DNA of 64,000 nt from Raphanus sativus (Eukaryota > Streptophyta > Magnoliopsida > Brassicales > Brassicaceae): contig NC_079515.1 of the NCBI RefSeq assembly GCF_000801105.2, forward strand, positions 62,001-126,000, read 5' to 3'. Shown here one piece after another: positions 10,647 through 21,796 of this stretch. A model generated the notes under the pieces. That model worked only from the letters and a program-made list of their open reading frames with translations. It had not been told where the DNA came from and searched no databases. How positions within the stretch are numbered: the stretch's first letter is position 1; every line of letters begins with the position of its first letter. Made by a program: the position numbers and the translations under genes.

Positions 10647-13600
10647 TTACTCAAGGCAGCATTGGTACAAGTAATACTTTTCCATGGTCCTACGGCACTC
10701 GGTGCACTCGACCTCATTGGGTATAATCCCAGCAGTCTCAGGAAGCATGAACCTTGTGCAGTGGTGTGGTGGGAGACGCATCAAGAGATGGTCATTGAGT
10801 GCTTTCAGAAAACCATGTGTGGGAATGTTGACTTCCCACTGGTTATATTCAGCCAAACCATTGGAAAACAAGTTACCTTTGGCACGAACCATCAAGTCCG
10901 AAGTTCTACTAACGAGTCCCCAACCATCTCCTTCTCCTCCAAAACCTAACATAGCAACGATTTCTTGCAGAACAAGGTCCTTTTCCTCTTCTTTAAAGCC
11001 TTTGGTTCCGTGGGCTTTTAGCATCCGTTGCTTTGACTCCCACATGCTCTCTATCCTCGTCCAGAAGAACCAGATCTGGAACAAGTCCGGGAGTGTGTGG
11101 CTGAGGTTTTCGTCTCTGATTGTGTTGATTATCGGCTGGATTCCCTTCTTAGGGTTCCTTTTTCCAACATAAACCATCTCGACTTGAATGTTTGCGGCTT
11201 TTGCGACACTACGCCACAGACTAGTGAAGCTTCTGATCCATTGCATGTCTTCTCCTCCATAGAGACATATGTATTTTCCTTCAACAAGCTGATATAAGAA
11301 AAAATATTCTTTAGGTTACTTGTAGAACAAGGAATATTATTTTACAAAGAAATACTCTGTTTTTTTCTTTTTATGAATAAAGGAAAACCTGGTTAAGGGA
11401 GTGAGGATCAGTGCCATCAATCAAGAACTCAAGATTCCACTCCTGTTCACCCCAGAGATCACGTTCCCTTGAGGTAGTGAATGGATGGGCGAAGGGTTGC
11501 CAGATCCAGACCATGGGGAAAGCGTTAGTGGACATAACTTGACCTTTGGGATCAAGTGCAATGAGAATAGGTCTGTTCTTGAATCCCCACCATTGTCTCA
11601 CAAACCTGACAGCAGATCTCCTTAACCTCCGAGGCTCTCCAAGAACGTACCACTTCATGTTGGAATGAAGTGACTCGAACTTAGCATCATCGGCTTCTGT
11701 CCAGAAATCTTGAACTGGGACCCATAGAATCTCGAATGATTGCTGCCATGCTTCTGTGTAGAGCGATTCCAGGATGTAGAGCTCTTTTTCGATGTTTTCT
11801 AGGTCAGATACCAGAAGAAGAACGTGCTTTTGGGTGAGCACATTGATCCCAACCTAGTTTCGTTAATTAATGGTTGAAAACGGATCAGAGATAATCAAAA
11901 GGAGCGGCAAAGAGAATTTGAAAGAAAAATATTTAGGTTAGATTACGCGTCTCTTGGAAGCACCATCTCCATGGTAAAGAAAGTCAATGGGTCTGAGAAG
12001 ACGAATCAGAGGAGGAACAACGTCAACGTGAATGATAGTAGTGAACGTCTGAATGAGTTCTTGATACTCGTCTTCCATGATACCATCCTCTGTATTGTAT
12101 TGTATTTTATACAGAGAGCTCGAGATCAGAGAATCAAAAGCGAGAGAAAATATAATTGAACTTGAATTATGCAATAAATCTCACCAATGGTCAAGTGACT
12201 CTTCTTGAGTTGTTCTAGCAGGTAAGCATTGATCTTCCTAAGCCTTTCACTATTCTCGTGTATCTCCGAAACTTCCATAAACGACATGATTTGGCTGCAC
12301 ATCCCAAATATCATTAAAAAGAAAAAAAAACTTTAGAACTGTTTTCTTGAGTGTCAAGAAATCTTCAAATCAGAATATATTATTTTTGTTTTGTTTTTGT
12401 GTACGTACTCCTGCTTGAAACCGCTGGCGCCATTGATATGAGAAGCGCAGATCAGAACACAGCGAACAATCCAGTAAACTGCAGTGGGGACATGATCGGT
12501 AAACGCGGCTGTGATATGGTTAGGTGGTAGTTGATGGATATGGATGATGGTAGTGGTGAGATCAACCATGTCTTGCATCAGAACTCGGGTCTTGTCGAGA
12601 CGCTGGTGTAGCGCGTTCTGCCTAGAGAAGATGCTAGGCAGCTGTTTGATGAGTGCCAGAGATTTTGTGAGCTGATTTGTTGCGTATGTCTCTGCGAGGA
12701 GGAGAAAAACGCCGTATTTCACGGCCAAAGCGGCTAGGATAAGGACTAGCTTAGCATCCCAGCGGTATTTGGAGACCATTGACAGAACAGAGAACGTCGC
12801 CGTATTGCGACTGTCTAAGTGACTGTGAAGCCCTGTTGTCTTCATACCGTGAGACTCACCGCCATGAAGACACTTGCACTCGATCTGTGTCAGAGACATT
12901 GATATGATACTTTTCTTAAGAAAATGAATCGAATGTTAAAATAAGGAAGCTTCTTATGAGTATGACTGTATGTATATACCTCGCAAGAGATTTGATCGAT
13001 GAGGTCCGCGAATGTCTCAAAGGAGACATGGTCAGTGTAGTCCTTGAAAACGAGTGACGGCTGCACAATTTTGAATTTGAAAGAAAAATGGAATTAGTCA
13101 ATAAATATACTGAAATGAGGGGAGATTGATTGCGGAGCAAGAAACAAAACCTTAGGAGCAGAGGAGTCGATGGATGGGACATGAGACTTGAAGATGTCAT
13201 CAACAACGGAGAGAAGTGATTTGACATCAAAGAAGATCATGTCTGGACTATGAGTCTTCAAGACTCTATCGGCCATCACTCGGTCATCAGAAAGTGAAAA
13301 CATGGGTCTCCCATTTCTATGGAAAGCTTGTTTCTTTCCCGGTCCAAATCTTCCACCGAGAGAGTTGTCACCCAGTGATCTCGGCACCAAAGAGTGTCGA
13401 CTATTGGCATCGACGATATCCTCAGATGAATGTGGATGATGTGCGGTCTTAGGGACTACAGAACCGATCTTCGTCTCGGGCTCATGATCCATCACCTTAG
13501 TAGGAGGTTCCACAGTGTTTGGAGGAGGAGCAACATGGTGACCATCTGATTGTTCTCCGTCTTCGTGAGTTTTCGCGGCTACGGGACGCCTCTCGCCTAG

Positions 13601-13714
13601 GTTATCAGTCAGCTTCTGCTCGGCGGATCTTGGGATCAGAGAGACCCTTTTGAGAGGATCGGCTGGTGGGTTAGTACCGAAGGGCTTTGGGTTCAACTGG
13701 AAGCGTTTGGCCAT
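10647..13714 (-). CDS. SEOa: Sieve element occlusion protein SEOa (SEOR2, At3g01670-like)
   Basis: Phloem P-protein that works with SEOR1 in filament formation. Seven exons on minus: 13151-13714, 12980-13060, 12409-12884, 12185-12294, 11947-12089, 11389-11853, 10647-11288. All have GT/AG junctions; phases close to give 826 residues. The N-terminal 150 residues are hydrophilic and longer than in SEOR1 (MAKRFQLNPKPFG, then a His/Pro-rich stretch). The SEO N domain follows (DRVMADRVLKTHSPDMIFFD to SHINGASGFKQ), then KHVLLLVSDLENIEKELYIL, WWGFKNRPILIALDPKGQV and the C-terminal ECTECRRTMEKYYLYQCCLE. The start at 13714 is the first ATG after a clear TATA/RY promoter. A near-identical copy with the same exon phases begins at 59237. 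Confidence 0.93.
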
Positions 13715-13802
13715 ACTGGCGATCGAGGAGGAAGGGGTTGAAGAAAAAATATGTGTGAAGGATATGATGTGTTGAGGTGAATGATTGGGTTAGTAGTATA
13801 CA

Positions 13803-13818
13803 CATGCATGTATATATA
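13803..13818 (-). promoter_or_regulatory. SEOa core promoter: TATA box next to an RY element
   Basis: CATGCATG (13803-13810) abuts TATATATA (13811-13818), about 95-105 bases upstream of the SEOa ATG. ACGTG follows at 13820. The same arrangement stands at 59133-59148 before the second copy, so it is conserved along with the gene. RY motifs are bound by B3-domain factors; use here is inference. Confidence 0.45.
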
Positions 13819-14530
13819 CACGTAAAAAGGGATTAAGAAAACAAGGGGCAACTTCGAATCAACTTCTTTGCTTCATCTATGGTTCAATATTTGTTTTGTG
13901 TCTTTGACACTTCCGTAGATGATTTCTTTGACAAACGTTTAACCAAATTAGTTTTGTTGGTAACTTCTTCATAGCTACTAATTAACATTTACTAATTAAC
14001 TGTACGTCAGTAGTACTACATGCAATTAACATAATATAACGTATTTTTAGTAATGTTGGCATAGATAAAATCAAAAATCATAATATAAGCAACTCGTGAT
14101 ACTCGTGGAAAGGGACAAAGCTACCTTGCTTAGATATTATTAAAATTGTCCATGAATCTACGAACAAAACGAATCAAACAAACACATGCATGCTATTGAT
14201 GAAAATTATGTCATACTATATTATAATTTCCACATTGTATGATTTTTTTTTTCTTTCAGATAATTCTTTTGTATTGTAGGTTCCTCTAATCCCATTGGTT
14301 TCTAAAAATCTAAAATTTTCTTTTTTACTGTTTTTGAATTTGTCATGCAAGTTTCTCCAGCTGGATTTGGTCCTCTAGGTTCAAAGCTTCTTTTACTTTA
14401 TAATCTATATTTCAAACTTGTTATTCAAGATCAACTTCTTTTCTATATACTTTCCATTCGTAGTAATATCAGAAAAAACGTGATAATGCATTTACACTCT
14501 TAAATAAATAATAATACACTATTTGTTTGT
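13819..14530. other. Intergenic between SEOa promoter and methyltransferase 3' end
   Basis: About 700 bases of AT-rich sequence with no coding similarity. It is kept inverted in the second copy (58412-59130) with few changes, so it probably holds the upstream control region of SEOa and the 3' UTR of the methyltransferase. Confidence 0.4.
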
Positions 14531-15472
14531 TTACTCATACAGAGGTTTAAAATTCTTATAAGCAATCACAGCATTAAAAGGGTCCGGCCTAGAAGCTAAA
14601 CCAATTAAACCCATAAACCAATTCAAAACCGGTTTCTCAGCTCCTCCACCACCATTAGGAGGAGGCTGTTGCCGGATGATCTCCGGCTGAGTAAACCCTT
14701 GGACAGACTGAAAGTACTGAACCACCAGCTGTACCCGACCGTACTCGGTTCCATCTCTCCAAACCCTGATTGCTTTCTCATAAAACATCCGATTGCTAAA
14801 ACTCACTATCAACGCACCTCCCGGTTTTAACACTCTATACACTTCCGCAAACACCTGCGCGTTAATATCCATGTCCGGTTTAGGAAATAGACATACTGTA
14901 TATATATCAAGTTTTACTATTACGCCCCTTCTTTTTTTTTTTTTTAAACGCACCTTTTCGGGTTGTTGTAGATACTGTACACCGACAGAACATAAAACCG
15001 CATCGAAATATTTGTCTTGGAACTCGAGTTTCTGATCCTCGTTAAGATCCTTGATGAAGAAGTAATCGAGTCTAGGGTTTCTGGCAAGCTCCTGTGCGTT
15101 AAGACCATGTCCCACTACTTTCTCGAACTTCACCTCTTCTGGTAGATGGCTAACCCATGAGCTCATCATGTCTAATACAATCGAACCGGATCTTAACCGG
15201 TTTCTGTAGAGATCCGTTAAGGAGGATATGAAGCCGTCATCGACGTGGTTTACGAACCGTGGGTATGAATAGAATTCGCGGTCAGGACCGGAGTTGAGTT
15301 TGGTACGACCTTCATTGTTGAGTACTAAGCGTTGGATCTTACCGGGCGAAGATGTTGGTCGCGGATCGGTTTCTTCGGTTTGGTTCGAAATGCTAGTGAT
15401 TCTTGGTCGAAAAGTTTTTCTGGGTCTCAGCTGAAAGGGAGATTGGTGAAGGTTGAATCGAAGAGAATCCAT
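14531..15472 (-). CDS. SAM-dependent methyltransferase (At3g01660-like)
   Basis: Class I methyltransferase of unknown substrate. Two exons, 14954-15472 and 14531-14854, give 280 residues. In this copy the intron happens to be open and in frame, so a naive reading makes one 313-residue protein. The GTGCGT donor and GCGCAG acceptor, and the join QQPEK/VFAEVYRVLKPGG, match the family and the second copy, where the intron contains stops. Visible parts: SAM-binding region near SGSIVLDMMSSWVSHLPEE, acidic loop GHGLNAQELARNPRLDYF, FDAVLCSVGVQYLQQPEK, then LKPGGALIVSFSNRMF, the standard post-motif III strand. The first 60 residues are Ser/Arg-rich and acidic-poor and may be an organelle transit peptide. 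Confidence 0.85.
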   Translation of the reverse strand: MDSLRFNLHQSPFQLRPRKTFRPRITSISNQTEETDPRPTSSPGKIQRLVLNNEGRTKLNSGPDREFYSYPRFVNHVDDGFISSLTDLYRNRLRSGSIVLDMMSSWVSHLPEEVKFEKVVGHGLNAQELARNPRLDYFFIKDLNEDQKLEFQDKYFDAVLCSVGVQYLQQPEKVRLKKKKRRGVIVKLDIYTVCLFPKPDMDINAQVFAEVYRVLKPGGALIVSFSNRMFYEKAIRVWRDGTEYGRVQLVVQYFQSVQGFTQPEIIRQQPPPNGGGGAEKPVLNWFMGLIGLASRPDPFNAVIAYKNFKPLYE

Positions 15473-15876
15473 GAAAAGCTATATTCTCTCCCTGTTTGGA
15501 TTATTATATGGCTACAAGCTAAGAATCAATCGTTAGCAGAAGAAGAAGCAAAAAGTGAGCCAACCTTTAGATTTTTTTTTTCTTTTTTGGAAATGTTATA
15601 AATGTTTAGAAGTGAGTGGATAATTGATGAGTGGTGAATATTGCTTTAAGCCCATTTCAGTAGTAGGCCTTTATTGGATAAACCATCTACCTTTTTGCTG
15701 TAAGAAAATATTTGAGATGTCTTTATTGGGCTTGTATTCTATATTTCTATGGGAGGGAAAAATCATATATAAAACAGCAAAGCCTTTTTGATGATGAAAA
15801 TAGGATTCTTTGACAGATGAAGAGAAAGTCAACGCACTAAAAGTAAGAAGAAATGATTTTCTTATTATCATTTTTT

Positions 15877-15915
<39 letters not shown>

Positions 15916-15923
15916 GATGGTCG
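15473..15923. repeat. Spacer between methyltransferase start and RGLG1 end, with (GA)n run
   Basis: About 450 bases between the methyltransferase ATG and the RGLG1 stop. An uninterrupted (AG)n run of about 16 units occupies 15881-15912, just past the RGLG1 stop codon, so it lies in the RGLG1 3' UTR. The matching run in the second copy (about 56996-57010) is about half as long. Confidence 0.7.
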
Positions 15924-18162
15924 TTAGTAGAGCTTAATTCTGGTCTGGATGGGTGCACGACAAATAGGACACACCTTAAGGCCTGGACCGCATTCATAAC
16001 ATGTCTGATGGCCGCAACCAAACGCCATGTTTTTAGGATTGCTCAGACATATCGGGCATAGCTGTTGTTGTTCACACAAAAAAAAAAAAAATTTATAAGA
16101 TCAGAGTTTATTATATATTAAAGAAAACATTTCAAACACATTGTACTATATATTTTTTAACCTGATTATCGTCAACATCCTTGGTTTCCATGGGATAAGT
16201 AGGTACACTAGGTTCAAAATTCGGTATTGGGGAAGCTTTGGAGGGGTTGAAGAATGTTGAACCGCTCTGCACCGGAGGTGGAAGTGGGATTCTCTCTGGG
16301 ATACTCCCATTTCTTCGCCTGCCACAGGAAGAGAAGAATAAAGTACATTCATAAAAACAATACAAGTTTTTTTGGGGGGTTTAGGTGAAGTATTACCCTA
16401 AAAGGCCAAGCTCGATGGTAGCTTTGTACTGTGGAGGAATCTCCATGAGAGCAGAGAGTGCGAATTCTGTCTCCTTCCGAGACTGCTCTTTGTTCTTCGA
16501 CATGATCTCCGTGAAGTTCACAAACTATATTATAAACATATAAAAAGAGAGATGGGGTAAATGCAAGAATCAATGTTTCATTGAAAGAAAAGACAAAAAA
16601 GAAGTATGTTATTACTTGGAAGTTATCAAAAGCTCGGGAAGGTATGTTATCATCAAATTCCTGCATCATGTCCCATGGTCCATCCCCCACCCCGACTAAC
16701 ACTATTGACAAAGGAAGAGTACTGCATGCAACACCCAACAGAAAAGGAAGGAACTGATATTACATAAAACCGACAAACATGAAAATAAAATTGAAACACA
16801 AAAGTAGTAGTAGTAGTAGATATTATTCACACAAACCTTGCTTTCACAATTGCATCAACAGTCCTCTGTTCCTGGGGACTTAACTGCCCATGTTCCGTAT
16901 CCACACTTCTTGTTACCTGAGATTGATTGATATCCTTAGACACTGAGAGATCATATCACAAGCTTAGGCATTAAAAATATGAACCTGTCCATCGGCTATG
17001 ATCACTAACACATGATATTGGCCACTACTCTGCTCAACCACTGTCATCGCCATTTCAATGATGGGTGCAAAAGATGTCGGTCCTGAATAATACAAATACA
17101 ATTTTACACACTGGTCTAAGTACTTAAAAAGTTTGCGTTTAACAAGGAGATAGAGAATGCTAAAAAAAGAAGAAACAAGCCTGCGAGCTTAAGGTGAGGG
17201 ACAATCTCTCTGTAGCGAGCCAAAACTTGCTCAAATCCATTAGAGGATATACCCTCTGGATAGAAACTAAACACGTCTTGATCATGAGTTGATGCTGCAA
17301 AATATAGGTTGATGATATTTACCATGGCATTAAGTATCTGAAATAACAAAAGACACCAAGTAAGCAGTGATATACTTACCGTCACCAAAACCAAAACAAG
17401 GAATTAAGTTGTCCTCGTCAAAGGAGGCTAAGGTTCTTCCAATGATAGTGATAGCTTGTTCATAAGGATTGGGAGTATTGCTGCTGATATGATGCAAGCT
17501 TTTCTTATTGAAGGACTTGGCGCCTGCAGCAGCACAGAAACCAAACAATGATGATGATGATTAGCCCAAGCATGTCCTAGATGAAGATTTATCATATAAG
17601 AAAGAAAAGAAAAAGCTCAAAGCAACCTGTCCATTCATTGCTTTTGGTGAAATCAATACCGAGGATAAGATTAGAAGATTCAAGACCTGCACGCCCTAGA
17701 GCCTCTGACACCTGTGGAATCATCGTAGAAACACTATTTTTAAGGCAAATCCAAAACCAAAACTATTTCTGTATCACTCATTCATCACTTGTTAGAAAGA
17801 AAGAAAGAAAGAAGCTCTCTAACCTGATCTAAAGAAGCGTAATTATCAGATATTCTGGAATACCTACGATCAAACTTTTTTCTATCAGAAGAAGAAGCAG
17901 CATGAGTACTCTGCGAAGGCTGTGGCTGTGGCTGTGGGGGAGGATAAGGATAAGCATAGCCCTGCTCTTGACTATAAGAAGGCGGTTGAGGAAGATGATC
18001 ACCAAAACTGGGAGCCGCAGGAGATGGAGAAAAAGAGGGTGGAGGAGGGTAGTTGTAGCTGCCTGGTCCAGACTGAGGATAACTCTGATGAGACGCCCAT
18101 GATGATGATGATGAAGATGGCGACTCTTGCCTCCAATCTTCTTTAGAATTTCCTCCTCCCAT
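15924..18162 (-). CDS. RGLG1: RING/VWA E3 ubiquitin ligase RGLG1 (At3g01650-like), with a GC splice donor
   Basis: Plasma-membrane E3 ligase acting in hormone and drought signalling (Arabidopsis knowledge). Ten exons on minus: 17824-18162, 17627-17711, 17380-17523, 17181-17294, 16985-17082, 16837-16916, 16616-16721, 16397-16524, 16162-16318, 15924-16061, giving 462 residues. The start at 18162 gives MGGGNSKED, an N-myristoylation signal, followed by a Pro/Tyr/Gln-rich tail. The copine/VWA domain runs from [20 protein letters not shown] to the exon encoding [20 protein letters not shown]. The RING finger at the C-terminus has [22 protein letters not shown]. Exon 4 is followed by GC, not GT (GCAG/GCTTGT, donor at 17180-17179), whereas the copy at 54701 has GCAG/GTAGGT. 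All other junctions are GT/AG. Confidence 0.93.
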
Positions 18163-18842
18163 CAATAAAGAAAATCTTTATTCAGATTCCAAACTTGAAG
18201 CTCAAGATTAATACCCTGAATCAAAAAAAAAAAAAAGATTTAACCCGAACGAACAAAAAGAAAGGAAGATTCAGAATTTTGGAATCTTATCCTCTTAATT
18301 TTCCAAGAAAGAAAGAAAGAAGAGAAGTGATTCAACATGCAAATGTACCAATGACTATCACAAAACTTTCAGAAGAGAATTGGATTGAACATGCAAAAGT
18401 GTACGTATGTGAGGCAATTATAGGTATAGAGGGGTTGGCGAAGCAAAAGAGGCGGCGGCTGTAAATCAAAATCAATCTTAACACGTATAAGAAAGAAGAC
18501 TAAGATTCAATCACGTTTCCTACGATCCACCGACGACTCCTGACTCACTTGCCGTTACTAAATTTCATTATATATATACAAACTCTTTGACGGATCTACC
18601 CATTGCTTCTATTATACTATTACTTTTCCCAGATTCAACATCTTAAACACAAAACAAAACATACAAATATATAATCTATATATCATATGGAGAACCTATA
18701 CAATAGACAAATCCCACCTTTTCTATGCCAACGACAAGAGGACTCTTGAAGATTAGTTCTTCTTCTTCTTCTTCTTTTTTAAGAGGTGAATGGATCTTCT
18801 TTCAATCAGTGGCGGATTGAATCACAACTTGAATATTATATA
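18163..18842. other. RGLG1 upstream region
   Basis: Leader and promoter side of RGLG1. The bases just upstream of the ATG and to about 18830 are repeated before the second copy (54000-54700 inverted), including the stretch GGATCCACCGACGACTCCTG-like around 18525 and TATATATACA near 18570, a possible TATA box. An intron in the 5' leader is possible (AG near 18218) but not proven. Confidence 0.4.
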
Positions 18843-19079
18843 CTCCTTCTGTTTTGTAAACATGTATGTTTTGGTGTTTTCACACATATTAAAAAAACAC
18901 ATTAACTATACATCATTTTTTATAAATTATCAAATTCCAATGCATTTTAACCAATAGTCTTTCAATAAATTCAATCAATTTTATTGAAATTTGCAATTTT
19001 TGTATAGAAAACATAAAAAATACATCTTTGTGAAACAATTTATTTTTCTAAAATATTTATCTTTAAAAAACAGAGGGAG
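18843..19079. mobile_element. Stowaway-type MITE with empty site in second copy
   Basis: A 237-bp element begins CTCCTTCTGTTTTGTAAA and ends TTTAAAAAACAGAGGGAG, flanked by TA on both sides (18841-18842, 19080-19081). Ends of CTCC(C/T)TC(C/T)G and a TA duplication are the signature of Stowaway (Tc1/mariner-derived) MITEs. The second copy reads straight through the site with one TA (about 54047-54050), so the insertion happened in this copy only. It has no coding capacity. Confidence 0.85.
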
Positions 19080-19081
19080 TA

Positions 19082-19402
19082 CTATTTTATTTATTTTGCT
19101 TTGTTCCAGATAGTTATCTTTCTCTTCTTTATTTTAGTGTTAATCATGAATCAACCCCCATTAATGTTTGCTTCTCGTTTTGGATCAAATCATTATCTCC
19201 AAACCAGCACACAAGAGTAAACTTGTAAAAGAATCCATTACTTTATACATTCTTTCAAAACTTGGCCCACCTAACATATTCCCTAAGTTTTAAAGTCCAT
19301 TCCACTTTTTTAAAACTTTTTTTTTCTTTACGTATATTATTAGTTACTTGTTATCCAACCTCCACTTTATGATTTTATCATAAACTATTTAAAATTTTCA
19401 TA
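19082..19402. other. Spacer between two MITEs
   Basis: AT-rich intergenic DNA without coding signs. It matches the inverted second copy on both sides of the 4-kb Helitron there (49760-49993 and 53984-54050). The Helitron insertion point corresponds to about 19140 here. Confidence 0.5.
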
Positions 19403-19641
19403 TTCCCTCCGTTTCAAATTATATGTCGTTCTAGAGGAAATTTTTTGTTTCAAAATAAGTGTCGTTTTCGGTTTTCAATGCAAAATTTATTAACAATATT
19501 CTCTTTTCCATTTTTCTATTGGTTGATACATGGTTAGGTGTATTGGTAATAGTGTTTTTATTTTGGAAATATGTAAAATTAAATGTTTTCTTAATCTGTG
19601 TGCATAAGGTTAGAACGACATATAATATGAAACGGAGGGAG
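19403..19641. mobile_element. Second Stowaway-type MITE
   Basis: A 239-bp element with long terminal inverted repeats: TCCCTCCGTTTCAAATTATA at the left and the complement of TATAATATGAAACGGAGGGA at the right, flanked by TA (19401-19402, 19642-19643). The arms share ATGTCGTTCTA as well, so over 30 bases pair. The second copy diverges just before this point (about 49759), so no empty site is available. Confidence 0.85.
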
Positions 19642-19794
19642 TATCATTTACTTAATCTTTAAAATTCAATCAACACCCTCCCCCTTTAATTAAATGGAAA
19701 ATCTGTTGTCATTCTTGGCAACAAAAAAAAAAGAAAGAAAAATCATTTTTACAACACTCTCAACTTGGATCCCATCAATCAAAACACAGTCTTT

Positions 19795-21444
19795 TCAATT
19801 TCGGTTTTGTGCTAACTGGTGGTAAACTGGTCTAGTTCTAATAAACAGAATCAAGCTACATACTAATCCCACAACAGACAAACAACCCCATAACAAAAAC
19901 GTTGCAAAATAACACCTTCTTCCCACGCAAACAACCGTGTCCGACACGACAGATGGCGTGGCATGCTTGTCATAGACAGAACCAGCCATGTACCCGTAGA
20001 AGAGCGATCCTATAGGAATGTTCGTGATGAGTATGTTCTGGTTTACACCAACGCTGTTTCTTCCAAAGAGGTCGGAAGTTACTGAAACCGCTGCCGCGAA
20101 GACGAACCCTGAACTTAACCCTATTAGTGCGGTCGCAACCTGTAGCAGCGCGGTCTTGGATGAATAGGCGAGGAGGAAGAAGGCCAAAGGTGTTGGAAGT
20201 AGCGAAATGGTGAACCAGGCTGTTCTTGTCAAGTAGTATAATTTCTTGCGTGTGAAGTCAGGTGCAGAGGAGAGCAACCTTCCCAAAAAGGAGAAGGCAG
20301 AGAAGAGTGTCACTAAGGATTTTGCGTTTGAGCTGCTCTGTCCTAGAGACTGAGAAATCTGACCTAAGTTGTTGCTGTAGACAAGACCAATGGTTCCACC
20401 AAAGCAATACGAAAAGTAGTATAGCCAAAACTCGAGGCTACGAACCAGCATTCCAAGAGAGTGTTCATCACCTAGGCGTCCCACTTTATAAGATTCATTA
20501 ATCTCCTCAGGATCTAATCCCACTCTTTTTGGTATATTGGGCTCCTCTATGTTAACCACCGAATAGGCAGAGGTGCGATGGTGGCCGAAACATGAGTGGA
20601 GAATATAGTGGAGAAAGGGGACGCAGAGTGGGAAAATGAGAAGACAAATGGCTCCGAGGAAATGCCAACGAGGAGATGAAGCTAAGTAGGTGCCTGAGGA
20701 AGGCAAGAGAAGGTAAAAGCAGGTGATTAGTGCTAAGACATTGAAGACGATGAAGATTCGGGTCTCGTCGTCATGGGAGGATCGGTGGGTAGGAGAGGAG
20801 TTAGGGTTAGTAAGGACAGGCCAGAGGGCTAAAAGAGAGACAAATAAAGGGATGAGAGAGTTGAGAAGAAGGTAAACTTCAGAGCTAGCAGATGATTTGC
20901 CACTGATGACTTCGTGGCCAAGGGTGTACAAGGCTGCACTGATTCCGTTGAAACTGACGACGAGAGACAATGCGAGGGAATGATTTGATACAAAGTGCCT
21001 AACGCAGAGGACGAAACAGACGGTGTTGAACCAGCAGATGCTTAGTCCAGCTAAGGAGCAGCATACCAGAACCAGAGAGTATGGGAGATGGATTACGTCG
21101 ACGGCTATGGATAACCACTGGACGCCGTAACCGACGAGACCCATCGCAGCGGCGGAGAATAGGACAGCGGAGAGAGGGAAATAGGCAACAGCGTAACCGG
21201 AAGACCAGCCCAACGCTTTGCCTAAATCAGAAGCGACAGCCATGTAGTTGAGGCGCGACTGAGATACGCCCATTGACGATTTCATGTCGGAGGAGTAGGC
21301 CGAGAAATCGAAGTTAGTGCCCGTGAAGGCTTGGATCCAGATGGCTGCCACCAACACCGTCCATCTACGCCACCATTGGAGCATACAAGGCGGAGATTGC
21401 ACCTCCTCCTCCTTCGTCGTACTTGTCTTTTCTGGTGCTTTCAT
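19795..21444 (-). CDS. Nodulin-like major facilitator family transporter (At3g01630-like)
   Basis: Single-exon gene of 549 residues. A nodulin-like N-terminal domain starts after a 25-residue cytoplasmic leader: RRWTVLVAAIWIQAFTGTNF, then DFSAYSSDMKSSMGVSQSRL and GKALGWSSGYAVAYFP, which are typical of this branch. About twelve hydrophobic segments alternate with short loops. A long central loop holds a Ser/His-rich stretch (NPNSSPTHRSSHDDETR) and the acidic linker NIEEPNIPKRVGLDPEEINE. The C-terminal half contains LEFWLYYFSYCFGGTIGLVY and GRLLSSAPDFTRKK. Substrate is unknown; related plant proteins are annotated only as MFS or monocarboxylate-like. The gene is divergent from the GT17 gene with 352 bases between the start codons. 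It has no counterpart in the second copy. Confidence 0.88.
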   Translation of the reverse strand: MKAPEKTSTTKEEEVQSPPCMLQWWRRWTVLVAAIWIQAFTGTNFDFSAYSSDMKSSMGVSQSRLNYMAVASDLGKALGWSSGYAVAYFPLSAVLFSAAAMGLVGYGVQWLSIAVDVIHLPYSLVLVCCSLAGLSICWFNTVCFVLCVRHFVSNHSLALSLVVSFNGISAALYTLGHEVISGKSSASSEVYLLLNSLIPLFVSLLALWPVLTNPNSSPTHRSSHDDETRIFIVFNVLALITCFYLLLPSSGTYLASSPRWHFLGAICLLIFPLCVPFLHYILHSCFGHHRTSAYSVVNIEEPNIPKRVGLDPEEINESYKVGRLGDEHSLGMLVRSLEFWLYYFSYCFGGTIGLVYSNNLGQISQSLGQSSSNAKSLVTLFSAFSFLGRLLSSAPDFTRKKLYYLTRTAWFTISLLPTPLAFFLLAYSSKTALLQVATALIGLSSGFVFAAAVSVTSDLFGRNSVGVNQNILITNIPIGSLFYGYMAGSVYDKHATPSVVSDTVVCVGRRCYFATFLLWGCLSVVGLVCSLILFIRTRPVYHQLAQNRN

Positions 21445-21796
21445 TTGGCCCTCCCCTCACAATCTTTTGCCTCTCTTATTTTTCATTTTTTTTTTGAAAA
21501 AAGAAACGTTCGATTTGAAATTCTTTTTACTATTTTTAAATTCCATAGATTACTCACAACAGTTAATTACCGATAGGTTAGTTTTTTTTTTAAAAAAAGG
21601 GGAAAAATAGATTTTGATAATTACAGCCCCAAGTTAAAAAAAAAAGCACCAAACATCATTGTTTCTCTGCATCGATTTTTTAGGACTTGATCATCTTCAT
21701 CCCACCATTTCTCTCTCTCTCATTCTTCTTCTTCCTTTTCAAGATTTCAAAAGCACAGAGAGATTTTGTTTTTATCTGTAAGGTAATAATCAAATT
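21445..21796. promoter_or_regulatory. Shared upstream region of the MFS and GT17 genes
   Basis: Divergent promoter region of about 350 bases between two ATGs. It has a CT-rich stretch (21705-21745) before GT17, typical of plant leaders, and several A/T runs. No clear TATA box stands out for either gene. Shared control is only a possibility suggested by the spacing. Confidence 0.35.

Noticed and set aside
14531..15472. One continuous 313-residue methyltransferase frame through the intron
   Set aside because: The 33 extra residues (KKKKRRGVIVKLDI...) correspond to an intron with GT/AG ends that contains stops in the second copy, and the family reads QPEK/VFAEVYR without them.
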